In this document: in pieces, positions 1 through 17,360 of the stretch | Layout of the letters: each line of letters starts with the position of its first letter | Position numbering within the stretch: position 1 is the first letter of the stretch | Assembly (NCBI GenBank): GCA_905183005.1 | Contig: CAJJDO010000012.1 | Coordinates: 347,719-411,718 of the forward strand | From: Paramecium pentaurelia | Lineage: Eukaryota; Ciliophora; Oligohymenophorea; Peniculida; Parameciidae | Direction of reading: 5' to 3' | DNA: 64,000 nucleotides | Translations under genes and position numbers: made by a program | Notes under the pieces: generated by a model | What the model saw: only the letters and a program-made list of their open reading frames with translations | Database searches by the model: none | Told to the model about the DNA's origin: nothing

Positions 1-1365
1 TATTTATTATAAATTTATAGAGCTTGCAGAGGAGTTGTATGTATGTCAATGGCAGATGGATCAATCCATAGAATTAGAGCTGGATATACTGTTATTGCAA
101 CAGGAGGATATGGAAGAGCATTTTAATCATGTACATCAGCACATACATGCACTGGTGATGGTGGTGGTATGACAATTAGAGCTGGTTTACCTATGGAAGA
201 CTTAGAATTTGTATAATTCCATCCTACTGGTATTTATGGATCTGGATGTCTTATGACTGAAGGATGTAGAGGTGAAGGAGGTATTCTGAGAAATTCATTG
301 GGTGAAAGATTTATGGAAAGATATGCTCCTACTGCTAAAGATTTAGCTAGTAGAGATGTTGTTTCTAGAGCTATGACTAAAGAAATTTTAGAAGGAAGAG
401 GGTAATTATTATATAATAATCATTCTTAGAGTTGGACCAGAAAAAGATCATATATATTTACATTTAAATCATTTACCTGCTGAATTATTACATGAAAGAT
501 TACCAGGTATCAGCGAAGCAGCTAAAATCTTTGCTGGAGTTGATGTTACTAAAGAACCAGCACCAGTATTACCAACTGTTCATTATAATATGGGTGGAAT
601 ACCTACAAATTACAAAACTGAAGTTTTAAATTAAGTCAATGGAAAAGATTAAATTGTTCCAGGACTTTTAGCTGCAGGTGAGGCTGCTTGTGCATCAGTT
701 CATGGTGCAAATAGATTAGGAGCTAATTCATTATTAGATATAGTTGTTTTTGGAAGATAGGCTGCAAATTTAGTTGGTGAAAAATGGAAGCCAGGATAAA
801 AATAACCAGATCTCCCTAAGAATGCAGGTGAAGCTGCTATTGCAAGAATTGATAGACTTAGACATCATGAAGGATCTTAAACAATTGCTTAAGTTAGAAA
901 AGATTTATAGAGAACTATGTAGAAGCATGCTGCTGTTTTCAGAATTGAAAAGACTCTATAAGAGGGTGTTGAAAAAGTTAAAGAAATCTATACAAGAAAG
1001 GATGATGTTAGAATTAAAGATAAGGGATTAGTGTGGAATTCTGATCTTATTGAAGGATTAGAATTAGAGAACTTATTATGTACTTATTAATTTAATTCAA
1101 ATACTAGTATAAGGAAAAATGACCATTGAAGGGGCTCTCAATAGAAAAGAATCCAGAGGTGCTCATGCAAGAGATGATTTCCCTGATAGAGATGATAAAA
1201 ATTGGATGAAACACACTCTTGCTAGAATACAAGATACTAAGTCAGGTGATGTTCAATTAACTTATAGAGATGTATATATTATAAGTAAAATAATCATAGG
1301 TAATTACAAAAACTATGGATCCTAATGAATTTGACACTGTGCCACCTAAAAAGAGAGTCTATTGA
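1..1365 (+). CDS. SDHA: Succinate dehydrogenase flavoprotein subunit, mitochondrial (5' partial)
   Basis: Carries the FAD and the succinate oxidation site of complex II on the matrix face of the inner mitochondrial membrane. The window starts inside an intron (bases 1-20), so the N-terminal FAD-binding part is missing; about 419 residues are visible. Seen: TGGYGRAF, the substrate-loop FHPTG, RGEGGILRN, HYNMGGIPTN, GEAACASVHGANRLG and the C-terminal RKESRGAHARDD, all hallmarks of SDHA/FrdA. Three 28-nt introns (402-429, 1080-1107, 1272-1299) restore the frame. TAA and TAG codons fall at Gln positions. The stop TGA is at 1363-1365. The assignment is secure. Confidence 0.96.
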
Positions 1366-1977
1366 TAATAATAAAATAAAATATATATATAATCATTTAA
1401 AACTTTTTTCAAATCAATGTCCTATTATATATTTAAGAGTTAATTTTATCTTCATAAAATTGTTATGAATTACTGTTTACAAGTATTCATTACTTTATAT
1501 TTATTTCAATATTCATAATTTTATAAAAATGAAATACATTTCTATTTAACTACTTGAATTAAATTTCTAATTATCTTATTTTCCTCTAATTTAATATATT
1601 GATTCTAAAATTTATGTTGAATTTCTTTATTTAAATTGAAATGAACTCTTGTTACTATTAAATTACAACTTAGATAAAGAAATATATAATTTTTGGCAAA
1701 TATAGTTATACTTGATGAAAATAGTTGATTGGGTAAGTAACCTATAACATTAAGTTTATTAAGTTTAATCAAATATGAAGGGATGAAAATAAAGTCAAAT
1801 CAATTTTTGAAACCTTCTATTTTAAGTTAGACAATAATTCGAAATAATTAAAAATGTTTATAGTCTATTTTGGATTTTAAACATGATAAAGATGTCAATG
1901 AAAATTATAAGAAGAGTCATTTAAATAAAAGAATAGGAATAAACTTTTACAATATTAGTTTATTATTATAATCACAA
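1366..1977. other. Intergenic, AT-rich
   Basis: No frame with coding character, no RNA gene and no repeat recognised. It holds the 3' end of SDHA and the promoter region of the next + strand gene. Confidence 0.6.
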
Positions 1978-2735
1978 ATGAAAATTAATGAACGTTTTTA
2001 GTACTAATCAAAGTAGGAGGAAATTAATTTAGATAAGGAAGCCTCTGATATTGCTTAAAGAATCATGGAAAAAGTTCGATAGAGATCAACAGCAAAGTCT
2101 GATCAAAAAGAGTTGGCTTCTTAATATTTAAGAGCAAGTGATTATAAGGCTAGACAATTGTTTAAAGACAATTAAATAGAAATTAGAAGATAATCTGAAA
2201 AGGTTACTAAAGGAACAAGTCAATAGATTGGAAGAAAAGAAGAAATTTTTGTTCCTGAATTTAAAATCAGCAAAGACAACAAGCCTTATGATTTGGCTCG
2301 ACTAGAGAACCAATTAAGAATGGAAGACATAAAAACACCTATTAAAATTCCACTTTAACTTAATGGATAAGGATTTAAGGATGCACATTAAAAGACAGTT
2401 AAAATAAATAATTATGAAAGCATGGGTTTTTAAGAGCAAAAAAATGTGAAATGGATATAAATTATGTATAAAATTATCTTTTGTTTAGGAATGAACAAAC
2501 TTAACCATCAAATTGTCAAATACATTAACTAAGCAGTAAAAGAATGTCATCTCCTAAGCGTAACCATCCTAAACTAGATAGTAATTATCAAACTAAATCT
2601 TAATTGTATTTGAAAACTACTTAATTATAAACACCTATTTCTGTCTAACATAAATAATCAGATATAGTTTCCCAATTATTAGGGAGCTTGAAGAACCAAA
2701 ATAGAAACTATGTAGAGTAAAGATCAAAACGATGA
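1978..2735 (+). CDS. Hypothetical Gln/Lys/Ser-rich protein
   Basis: Two exons joined by a 23-nt intron at 2466-2488 give about 244 residues ending at TGA 2733-2735. The protein is hydrophilic, with many charged residues and Gln (from TAA/TAG), no membrane segment and no domain I can name. The N-terminal third (SDIAQRIMEKVRQRS) looks helical. The C-terminal part is Ser/Gln-rich and probably disordered. Start chosen as the first ATG of the open frame. The coding call rests on the long TGA-free frame and the frame-restoring intron. Function unknown. Confidence 0.75.
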
Positions 2736-3176
2736 AAAGTTTAACCTTTTGATTTTAAACTATGTTAATTTTACTTTATTAGTAAATAAAATAAATAAAC
2801 TTTTATATTAATAAACCTTTATTCTTGTATTATTTTTCATAAATTAAAAAAACCCCATAACTATAAAAAAGAAAACCTTTGAAATACTTTATTATCTTTT
2901 TATTCATAGAATAATTCAATAAAGTACCTCATATTTTTGCAAGCATCATTTAATATTAAAAATGTTTACTTAGGAATTTCTTATTAATTTATTTACTATT
3001 AAATTGTTATATTAGAGAAATGAAGAATTTTCATACGGTTTTTATCAAAAATGAAGAATGAAGGAATTTTTTCAAGTATTAGGTACAAATATACTTTTTT
3101 GGGTTTTATATAAATTGATATGCATAGTACAATATAAAATTTATGATTATAGAGAGTACAACTGACTATCATACTC
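2736..3176. other. Intergenic, AT-rich
   Basis: No coding frame, RNA gene or repeat seen between the hypothetical gene and the start of the duplicated block. Confidence 0.6.
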
Positions 3177-4390
3177 TACTTAGAAAAGTATTGACTTTTA
3201 TAAGGAATCTTAATATATTCTATTGAAACTATTAAAAGTATCAATATGGTTATATTTTGAAACACTCTTCTTAATATCTTATTCTAAAAATACTAATGTT
3301 GATTTTCATACAATGAAAAATCTATAAAAGCATTTACTTTAAAGAGTGGAATAATGTGAAATTTCTTATATATTGCTTTTATTTATTTAATTTATAAATG
3401 ATAAAAAATTTGAGTTTAACTTTTAATTCTTTAGAAATGGAATATGCTTATCGTGAATGGTCATTTAATAATAACCATCATCGCTTTCAAATATTTTTTA
3501 GTTTTATAGGAGGATATTTAATTGTGATGATCATTAAATTTAATAGCACAAATACATTGCTCCCTTTAATTATTTCATGTATAAGTTTGTTTCTAGAACT
3601 TACTCTTCTATTCTTCATTAGAAAGTATAAAGAAAAGGTTGAGATAATAATGACAATGAATCAAATACTATTATCTGTGATTTGTGAGTTTTATCGAATA
3701 TTTGCGCAGAAAACAAATCTCTGGTATTTAGGTTATAGCCTTGCTTCTATGAAATTAAGTAAATATTTTTTATTTTATTTTAGTAATTTTTGCTAGAGGC
3801 AATAAGTTTATTGTATAATCAGGTGTATAGGTGATGTGTCAATGTTGCTCATTTATTTTTATGGAAGAAGAAGATGTTTACTAATTAGTAGCTCATAATC
3901 TATTAACTTTTCTATTGGTTATGTTTAGATATTAACTTGAATTAATAAATCGAAAATATTTTATTGCCAGTCAATCCTAATCTTAATATGAAAATTTAAT
4001 ATAAGATTTGCTTCCTTCTTGGGTTGTTATAGTGAAATATGATAAAATGCAAGGGTAATTAAGTTTAGACAAAATCAATAAAAATATGTAAAATAAATTT
4101 AACATTATGGATGATAAATGTTTTAGAGAATTCTTAAGAAATTTAAAAGTATTACCATATGAATTTGAAAGATAGAATTTATAATTTATTAAACTTGAAC
4201 ATACACTAATTCGATAACTTTAAACAAATAAAGATGATTAGACTGTTGAAAGATATCATGCATTTATGGATAAAAAGGATAGTAAAATTAAATAATAAAA
4301 ATTTAAAATTACATAGGTTTTTTTTAAAACTTTTGAACCTTCAATTATACTCCTATTTGAAGAAATTAAAGAGGATAAATACGATTAATT
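3177..4390. repeat. First copy of a 1,214-bp exact direct duplication
   Basis: Bases 3177-4390 recur at 4392-5605 (offset 1,215) with no difference that I can find, separated only by the N at 4391. Copy 1 runs into N and copy 2 continues into unique sequence. Identical copies meeting at a placeholder base look like two contig ends with an unmerged overlap rather than a biological tandem repeat. Confidence 0.9.
3398..4390 (+). pseudogene. Truncated duplicate of the sensor-kinase-like gene (probable assembly artefact)
   Basis: Identical to the first 993 bases of the gene at 4613-6749, including its 25-nt intron (here 3759-3783). It is cut off by the N at 4391. It encodes the membrane part and the start of the cytoplasmic part only. 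It is unlikely to be a separate gene; treat it as the same locus counted twice unless long reads span the junction. Confidence 0.7.
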
Positions 4391-4391
4391 N
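4391..4391. other. Single ambiguous base (assembly gap placeholder)
   Basis: The only non-ACGT base in the window. It sits exactly at the junction between the two identical 1,214-bp blocks. Confidence 0.95.
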
Positions 4392-5605
4392 TACTTAGAA
4401 AAGTATTGACTTTTATAAGGAATCTTAATATATTCTATTGAAACTATTAAAAGTATCAATATGGTTATATTTTGAAACACTCTTCTTAATATCTTATTCT
4501 AAAAATACTAATGTTGATTTTCATACAATGAAAAATCTATAAAAGCATTTACTTTAAAGAGTGGAATAATGTGAAATTTCTTATATATTGCTTTTATTTA
4601 TTTAATTTATAAATGATAAAAAATTTGAGTTTAACTTTTAATTCTTTAGAAATGGAATATGCTTATCGTGAATGGTCATTTAATAATAACCATCATCGCT
4701 TTCAAATATTTTTTAGTTTTATAGGAGGATATTTAATTGTGATGATCATTAAATTTAATAGCACAAATACATTGCTCCCTTTAATTATTTCATGTATAAG
4801 TTTGTTTCTAGAACTTACTCTTCTATTCTTCATTAGAAAGTATAAAGAAAAGGTTGAGATAATAATGACAATGAATCAAATACTATTATCTGTGATTTGT
4901 GAGTTTTATCGAATATTTGCGCAGAAAACAAATCTCTGGTATTTAGGTTATAGCCTTGCTTCTATGAAATTAAGTAAATATTTTTTATTTTATTTTAGTA
5001 ATTTTTGCTAGAGGCAATAAGTTTATTGTATAATCAGGTGTATAGGTGATGTGTCAATGTTGCTCATTTATTTTTATGGAAGAAGAAGATGTTTACTAAT
5101 TAGTAGCTCATAATCTATTAACTTTTCTATTGGTTATGTTTAGATATTAACTTGAATTAATAAATCGAAAATATTTTATTGCCAGTCAATCCTAATCTTA
5201 ATATGAAAATTTAATATAAGATTTGCTTCCTTCTTGGGTTGTTATAGTGAAATATGATAAAATGCAAGGGTAATTAAGTTTAGACAAAATCAATAAAAAT
5301 ATGTAAAATAAATTTAACATTATGGATGATAAATGTTTTAGAGAATTCTTAAGAAATTTAAAAGTATTACCATATGAATTTGAAAGATAGAATTTATAAT
5401 TTATTAAACTTGAACATACACTAATTCGATAACTTTAAACAAATAAAGATGATTAGACTGTTGAAAGATATCATGCATTTATGGATAAAAAGGATAGTAA
5501 AATTAAATAATAAAAATTTAAAATTACATAGGTTTTTTTTAAAACTTTTGAACCTTCAATTATACTCCTATTTGAAGAAATTAAAGAGGATAAATACGAT
5601 TAATT
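4392..5605. repeat. Second copy of the 1,214-bp direct duplication
   Basis: Same sequence as 3177-4390, continuing without a break into the rest of the sensor-kinase-like gene. It is therefore the copy attached to the intact gene. Confidence 0.9.
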
Positions 5606-6749
5606 ATTGTATTAAGTTTAATAAAGAGATTATACATCTTGTACTAATGCAAGAATATCACTTACAATTTTAACAAAATAAATTTAATTATTAAAATATT
5701 TAAAATCTTTGATTCCTTAGTGGTTTAATGGAAAATAATCATAATTTATAAATTCACTTACATCTAGCATAATGAATTAAATTTAATATGGTTATATTAT
5801 GTTTAATTTAAATTTTGATGTTTTAAATCTCTTTAAAATATCTCATACATAACTCAAATTTGAAATTAATTAAATCTAACCTACTAATTTTATGGAATAA
5901 TTATGTGAAGATTTATAATTATCCAGAAAACTGATTAATAAGTATGTAGTTTCAGCTGAATTTACTGAGGTTATCAAAACAGATAAAGCTAAATTAATTT
6001 CTATAATTATTAATCTAGTTGAATTTTGTAAAATTTTACTATCAATTATACATGGAGATGATAAAATTTTATCATAAGCCGTACCTTTAGGATCTCAAAT
6101 TTAAATACATCTTAAATAAACTAAACAATAGAAGAATTGTATAAAAATTAGTATTACACACCCTAAATTATTTATTTCGCCTTTTGTTAGGGATCTATTC
6201 GGAGATATAGAAACATCAATTGATCATAAAAAAAGAAATTGGAGTTCGAAAAACTATTTTGAAATGATTAATCAACTTAATTCTACTTTTTAATAAATTT
6301 ATGAATATTACAAAAAAGAACATAAGTCTACAGGTTTAATAGATGATGATATTCATAATTTATTTCACAACTAAAAATCAAATTTGAATTTTAGCGAAGA
6401 ATCAAGAGGATATATCCTATAAAATCATGCCCAACCCTAATTTTAATTTAATGTTTTAGGTTATCCTATGGCTTAGTATTTGATTAGTTAATTAGGACCA
6501 TAGAATAAGATAAGGTTTAAGAATAGATATTAAAATTTAATTTAAACTCCTTCTTAATAGAATATAAATACTCAATATACAAAATTGTAATTTCTTCTAT
6601 ATTAAGATTTAAATGATTTTATATATGAGTTAAATTAGCATGAAAAACCAATCCTAGAAACTTATCAAAAAAAAAAGTTAAGTAATCATGATATCAGCTA
6701 AAAATTTTACTACGCTTAGTTGGCATCTTCTCCTAGAAAATTTGTGTGA
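4613..6749 (+). CDS. Polytopic membrane protein with degenerate sensor-histidine-kinase-like C-terminus
   Basis: About 703 residues. Residues 1-190 contain several hydrophobic segments (IFFSFIGGYLIVMII, LLPLIISCISLFLEL and further ones after the 25-nt intron at 4974-4998). The cytoplasmic part begins with a PAS-like stretch (LLPSWVVIVKYDKMQG). A region around residues 430-480 (LKFEINQI ... DKAKLISIIINLVEFC) resembles the end of a HisKA helix and the N-box of a GHKL ATPase. No convincing His box, G1/G2 box or receiver domain follows. Ciliates have many membrane PAS/histidine-kinase-like proteins and this looks like a catalytically decayed member. The family call is inference; the gene itself is well supported by a long TGA-free frame ending at 6747-6749. 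Confidence 0.6.
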
Positions 6750-6851
6750 AAATTTCATTCTTTTTATCAATCTTTTTTATTAATATTAAATTTAAATAGA
6801 ATATAATATAATAAATAATTTTTTTCAATGATCAGAATCATCCTACTAAAA

Positions 6852-7452
6852 TCAAATTTTATGCTCTCCTAATCGTATAAAATAACTTAATCTAGGTAAA
6901 TTTGAGATACTAAATTATGGACTAAAGCTAAGTTTCTATAATAATTCTGAATACAAAATAATAATTTATTCGGCTAAATTCTAATTGTTTACATTAATTT
7001 TTTGTTATGATACTTATTTATCATAAGATTGTAATTTATGAGTCTTAATTTTATTTAATGAATTTTCTGGATGTATATATTAACATCTCTGTCCATAATT
7101 GCACCAACCGTTATTTATAAAGTTTTTACATAGTTTTGTCTTGTAGTTTTAATGAAGATGTACCTTAGGTAAAAGCTCAGCATATCCATGAGCATATGAA
7201 CACTTGATCAATAATTTTATATAATACTTCTGTATCAAATTTGCAAGATCCTTTAAGCATAAAGTTCTTACATAATTCTGTCTTTTTCTTTTTTGTATAT
7301 TCCTCTATAAACTTTTATTTTTCTAGAGATGAAGAAAACCTTTTACTTTTTGGTTTTACTCTATTTGAATGATATTCCATTTTACCCTATATCAAACTCT
7401 TCTTCTTTTGTATAATAACAATCTAAACAAAACTTTAGATATTCATCTTCAT
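6852..7452 (-). CDS. Tandem CCCH zinc-finger protein, TTP/ZFP36-like
   Basis: Probable RNA-binding protein of about 191 residues. Two zinc fingers of exactly C-x8-C-x5-C-x3-H are visible: one starts CKNFMLKGSC and is completed across a 25-nt intron (7203-7227) to CSYAH; the other is CKNFINNGWC ... CQYIH. Each is preceded by a TELC- or TKLC-type lead-in, as in tristetraprolin-family proteins that bind AU-rich mRNA elements. Flanks are basic and Ser/Gln-rich. The intron ends AAG rather than TAG. It is convergent with the upstream + gene (102 bp between stops). Target RNAs cannot be inferred. Confidence 0.88.
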
Positions 7453-7903
7453 TTTACTTGATAGAATTTTAAATCATAATTATAATTTTATAGATATTTT
7501 TGTTATAAACTATCTAATTATACTTTATACTAATTCTATTATAATAGTAATACAGAGAGAGCAATTAATTAATTTTCATATTAATAATTGGTTATTAAAT
7601 AATAGTTCGTTCTTGAACATTAATTTCATTATATTCAATATTAATAAAAACATCTAATAAAATAGATGTTTTCCTCTATTATTAAAGATTTCTTAAAATT
7701 CTTCCTCTTATTTATATCCTTCAAAAAACTACAAAAATTAAGCACTACATATTTCTGTGGGTAGTTTTGTAAAAGTCCTTATAAAAAATTAAAATTAAAA
7801 TTTTATTTTATTGTATAATATTAAATATTCTGAGTTATTATCTAAAACCTATAATATAATTGTAAAAATAAGTTATTTTATAATTTCATTGATATTATAT
7901 TCA
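7453..7903. other. Intergenic, AT-rich
   Basis: Lies between the 3' end of the polyglutamine protein gene and the start of the CCCH gene, both on the minus strand. No coding frame or structured element recognised. Confidence 0.55.
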
Positions 7904-12899
<4,996 letters not shown>

Positions 12900-13194
12900 T
12901 CAAAGAATAAAAAAAAATTAATTATTAATTTAAAAGCAAATAAATTATATGTAATTATTAAAAATTAATGAAATTTATCCTAATAATTAAAGATTTGTTA
13001 AATTTCTTTTAAAATTTAATTCAATTGAAATTAGGTTATATAATGATTAAAAATACTTTTATTATAGTTATTAAGCTTTGAATATTAATTAATAAATATT
13101 TAGATAGAGTTATGATAATCTGTAATTTTTAGACTTTAATAATTATTTACAAATTATTAAAAAATAATAAAACTAAGGTAATTAATTTATTAAC
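12900..13194. other. Intergenic, AT-rich
   Basis: Upstream of the polyglutamine protein gene and downstream of the VPS33-like gene. No feature recognised. Confidence 0.55.
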
Positions 13195-15092
13195 TCATTA
13201 ATTTTATATCATCTCTTACACTAATCTATCTCCATTTATAATATGTGTTGTACATATTTGTATATCCTTTTCTAAGAAATAAGAGATTTAATTACTGTAT
13301 CATAATCCTAGCCAACGAATTGCTGCAATTTCACCATATGTGATACCTCCAACAATGTAAATCACATAAATTTAATTTATATCATCTTTAAATTCTTCAA
13401 CTTTATTTTAATTTAAATTTTATTGCATAACTGTTTCACCAGGTATTTCTTTTAAAGCTTGTCAACCCAATGGTCCCCAAGTATTTTTTAAGAGTAGTTC
13501 TTCGAAAATTCGAACTCTCATTAATAAGTAAAAAATTACATTATAGGTGCATATGCCAAAAAAACATAAGAAAAATCCTCTGGAGCATGATCAATATCTT
13601 CATTAATTAGACGCAAAGGTTTTTCAATTTTTTCCCATATATGAGTATCATTTATTTTTTTTCCAATTAAACCAATTTTTTCACAATTTTCAAGTGTCAG
13701 AATGTGTTCTGTGCCATAAATATGTAAAAGATTTAATTGTAAAGACTTAACAATCGAATAACTTTAGTTATTGGGGCACCAAAGGAAATAAGATTTTCAA
13801 TCATTTATTCAACTTATGATTACTTAGTGTAAAGTATTGCATGAACTTCTTAATTAACGCACATATTAAATAAAATGGATTCTAACTATTTACTTAAATG
13901 TTAACTAATAATAAGATCTGTAATAGTGTAAATTGTTACGGTCAAGAATAATTTTTTCTTCTTTTGGTAGTAATCTTAATTTAGTAAGATATTAATTCAT
14001 ATCACTCATATTCATTTTATTATCTTATTATTTCATAGATTAAATCATTTATTTGTTATTTTGTCTCTTATCTTCAAGAATCCTTTGACATTACTTAACA
14101 TTCATAATTTTGATTTTATTGTAATAAGAATCATTAAGTTCATTGTTTTAGGTCTATCTCATTTTTAATAATATCTAGATTATATGGAATTTTATTTGAT
14201 AGAAAACACTTCATCAATCAAAGCCTCATATGTAAATGGAGTAAGCATAGGAGTGATAAAGTCTATCTTTCTGTCAATGATCAAAAGTGTATGCATTTTA
14301 GATTCCTTAAAACTAAGTTCATCCTTAATCAATTCACCTTATTGTTTGTTTTATTTTAGTATATCAATGACAAATTTTGAGAAATTTCCTTTAGCATATA
14401 TATTCTTAAATTTGCCATGCACTAATTCCATTCTATATATAGACTCAGCTACAGTTTATAAAATTGACATATCTTATCCAATATATAATGGTCTAAGACA
14501 ATTATTCATATCTAATGATAGTAAATCATTTGCTAAGGGTATTAAATCAAAATTAAAATTAGTTATGATTAGATCCCCTAAAACTGCTTCTTTTTCTAAA
14601 TAATCTTTGCATACAATATTCAATCGAGGACAAAAGATTAGTAGATATTTTTTATTAAAATTTGCAAGTTAATTATTTCTGATTATTCTTACTATTCGTT
14701 TCATATATTATCTATCAGGATTAACAAAAAATATAATCTAATTAGTTTCTACATCTAATTAATCAGAATCAATATAATATATTTAATCAACACCATTTTC
14801 TTTCAAAATCTACATTGATTCAACAACCAAATTAAGCATATCTGCAATAAATTGATCTATGACTAACACTTTTTTGCCAACAAACTAATTTTTTGATAAT
14901 CTTTTGATTTCTTACTTAATTCAATTTATTGATTAACTTTTGTTTCAAATACTTCTAATAAATGGCAGTTTAAAAGGATGACTAATGATCTTCAAATTGA
15001 GTTAAGTTGACTTTAATTGAATTGGAAGGAGCTCCACTTTATTTGACTTTAGATGCCACTTATTCAAATGAGTCTTTGATAAATTGGAACAT
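13195..15092 (-). CDS. VPS33: VPS33 (Sec1/Munc18 family, HOPS/CORVET subunit), apparently disrupted near the 3' end
   Basis: SM protein that clasps SNAREs during endosome and lysosome/vacuole fusion. Seen: MFQFIKDSF start at 15092, KKVLVIDQFI, VNPDRQYM, the VPS33 signature IDRKIDFITPM ... TYEALIDE, IENLISFGAPITK, IYGTEHILTLEN, FLAYAPI, IVGGITYGEIAAIRWL and a final THIINGD. Introns at 14885-14915 (31 nt), 13918-13939 (22 nt) and 13517-13539 (23 nt) are good; one of about 35 nt after ALIDE is less certain. I could not remove a frame shift near 13741 (between RLLSL and the IYGTEHIL block) or in-frame TGA codons at 13462-13464 and 13300-13302 with normal introns. It may be a decaying paralogue or contain sequence errors. 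Family assignment is secure, integrity is not. Confidence 0.78.
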
Positions 15093-15133
15093 ATATTACT
15101 TATGAATATTAATAATTTAACGATATTGAAATT

Positions 15134-17198
15134 ATGCTGCAAAAGAAGGACTCTGATAAGGAAAATACATCTTATAAAGAAAAAGATTCATAAAAACAAA
15201 GAGTGATAGGAGATTACTTATTAGGTTTGAAGTTTTTACTATTTGAGTTAAAACTCTTGGAGTGGGTACTTTTGGTCTAGTTAAATTGGGAGTGCATTAA
15301 ATTACAGGAGAGAAAGTAGCCATTAAAATATTGGAGAAAGAGCGTATTGTAGAAGTGGCAGATGTAGAAAGAGTGTCAAGGGAAATACATATTTTAAAAT
15401 TGATTCGTCATAGACATGTTATCTAACTCTATGAGGTAAATTTAAGCCTAACATATGATAGATTATAGAAACTAAAAGGCATATATTTTTAGTGATGGAA
15501 TTTTGTGATAATGGAGAACTTTTTGATTACATTGTAAAAAATGAAAAGTAATACACTTTGAATTTAATTAAAGACTAGAAGAAGTTGAAGCTTGTCGAAT
15601 ATTCTAAGAACTTATCTCTGGCATTGAGTATATTCATAAACTAAACATCGTCCATAGAGATTTAAAACCTGAAAATCTCTTATTAGATAATTAAAACCAA
15701 ATTAAAATTGTAGATTTCGGACTATCCAATACTTATAAAGAAGGTGAATTACTTAAAACAGCATGTGGAAGTCCTTGTTATGCTGCACCAGAAATGATTG
15801 CTGGTCATAGATATCAAAGTATTTTAGTTGATATCTGGTCATGTGGAGTTATTTTATATGCCACTATTTGTGGTCAATTGCCATTTGAAGATAAACATAC
15901 AAGTGAATTATACAAGAAGATACTCAATGGTTAATATACAATACCATCACATGTTTCATAAGATGGTTAATCTTTTATTAAAGGATTATTGAATACAGAT
16001 CCAAAAAAGAGATTTGATATCGATTAAATTAAGTCTCATCCATGGTTTAAGTTATATAAGAGAGTTCATTCAATTCCTTAAGGGATTATTATCGGATATA
16101 GTCGAATTCCCATTGATGAAGATATTGTTGATCAACTTGCTCAAAAAGGATATAGTGCTGATTATATAAAGAAATGTCTTGATGCTAATAAACACAATAA
16201 TTTAACTACAGCATATTTTCTCCTTTTAAAAAAACATTTAATCAAAGGAGGTCAATCAACTGCTGATATTAATTCATAAAATTTTAATGAAAAATTACTA
16301 GAACCTGCTACAAGACCTTCAAAACGTATTACATATTTTCTATTTGATTAGCTCCTATAAGTAATTTATTAGATAGTTAATTGATGAAAACACTCAAACA
16401 TAACAGATCGGGTTCTTATTAAACTAATTAAAAATCACATACATAAGGGAGAGGAATGTCTGTACCTTAAGTAGAAGATATCAGATCTATTTATAATGGA
16501 TCCAAAAATTATTAGAATTCTTCTTTATCGATTGAAGTATCCACTTTAACCTAATATTAAATAGGATCAATCCTTTTAATTTGAAAGAAATAAATCTTAA
16601 TCTTTCCAATAGAATAACAATAAGAAAATGCCAACTGATATTTAAATAAATGATGCTTTGAATAAAACTACTTACATAAATACAAGTAAGAGATCTTCTA
16701 ATGCCTCAACTGTGTCTCCTGGCCATTAAAATAAATTGCTATAATATTTAAGTATACAATTATATTATTTTAGAATCATCAACAAAAACTACTACTCCAA
16801 CAGCAGTAAGAGGAAATTCTTAATAAAAAATGCCTTATACTAGTAAAACTACTAAAAACCAAAAAGCTTCATATACAAATTTTGATAATAACAATAATAA
16901 TTCTCTATTGGAAAAAAAGAAAGAAAATAAACCAATAAATTTAGTAGATGCCACAAATATTGATAATAAGAAAAGATCTTTGCATATAGAAGGAGTAAGA
17001 ATAAAATTTTATTATGTTTAGGATCTCTCTATGCCTGCAAGTACCAAGCCATAATCAATGCCATATTAATTATGGCTAAAGATGAATAGTAGAAAAGGAT
17101 CAAGGGATTATAGCAGTGGAGGATCAAAGACAAAAAAATCAAATGGTAGTGCCAAAGCTAATATAAATCAGAGCTTTAACTTTGACAAGAGGGCATGA
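15134..17198 (+). CDS. SNF1: SNF1/AMPK-type serine/threonine protein kinase
   Basis: About 628 residues. The kinase domain (about 25-285) has the glycine loop GVGTFGLV, catalytic VAIK, HRDLKPENLLLD, DFGLSN and the AMPK-type activation loop LLKTACGSPCYAAPEMI, whose Thr is the expected LKB1/CaMKK-type site. A UBA/autoinhibitory-like helical segment (IDEDIVDQLAQKGY) follows, as in SNF1 kinases, then a long Ser/Asn/Gln-rich tail. Seven introns of 22-28 nt, the first at 15225-15247; the last (16995-17021, 27 nt) has no in-frame TGA. Only 41 bp separates its ATG from the divergent VPS33 ATG. A related CAMKL kinase cannot be excluded. Confidence 0.9.
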
Positions 17199-17360
17199 TT
17201 TCCTCTTTCATAATTAATTTATTCTTTCGAATATGTATATTAATATTATTTCCATTTGTAAAGAGGATCATAGAAATGATTTAAACGATTAATTAATCGA
17301 TTTAAATAAACGCAAATAATTATCTATTCTTAATATACTGAAAAATAGCTAATAGTTTGC

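Noticed and set aside
13557..13565. Apparent homopolymer frame shift in VPS33 at the T7/A7 run
   Set aside because: Counting seven bases gives the expected FLAYAPI reading without any shift.
14184..14603. + strand 139-codon frame
   Set aside because: Antisense to conserved VPS33 sequence (the IDR..DFITP region), so a shadow.
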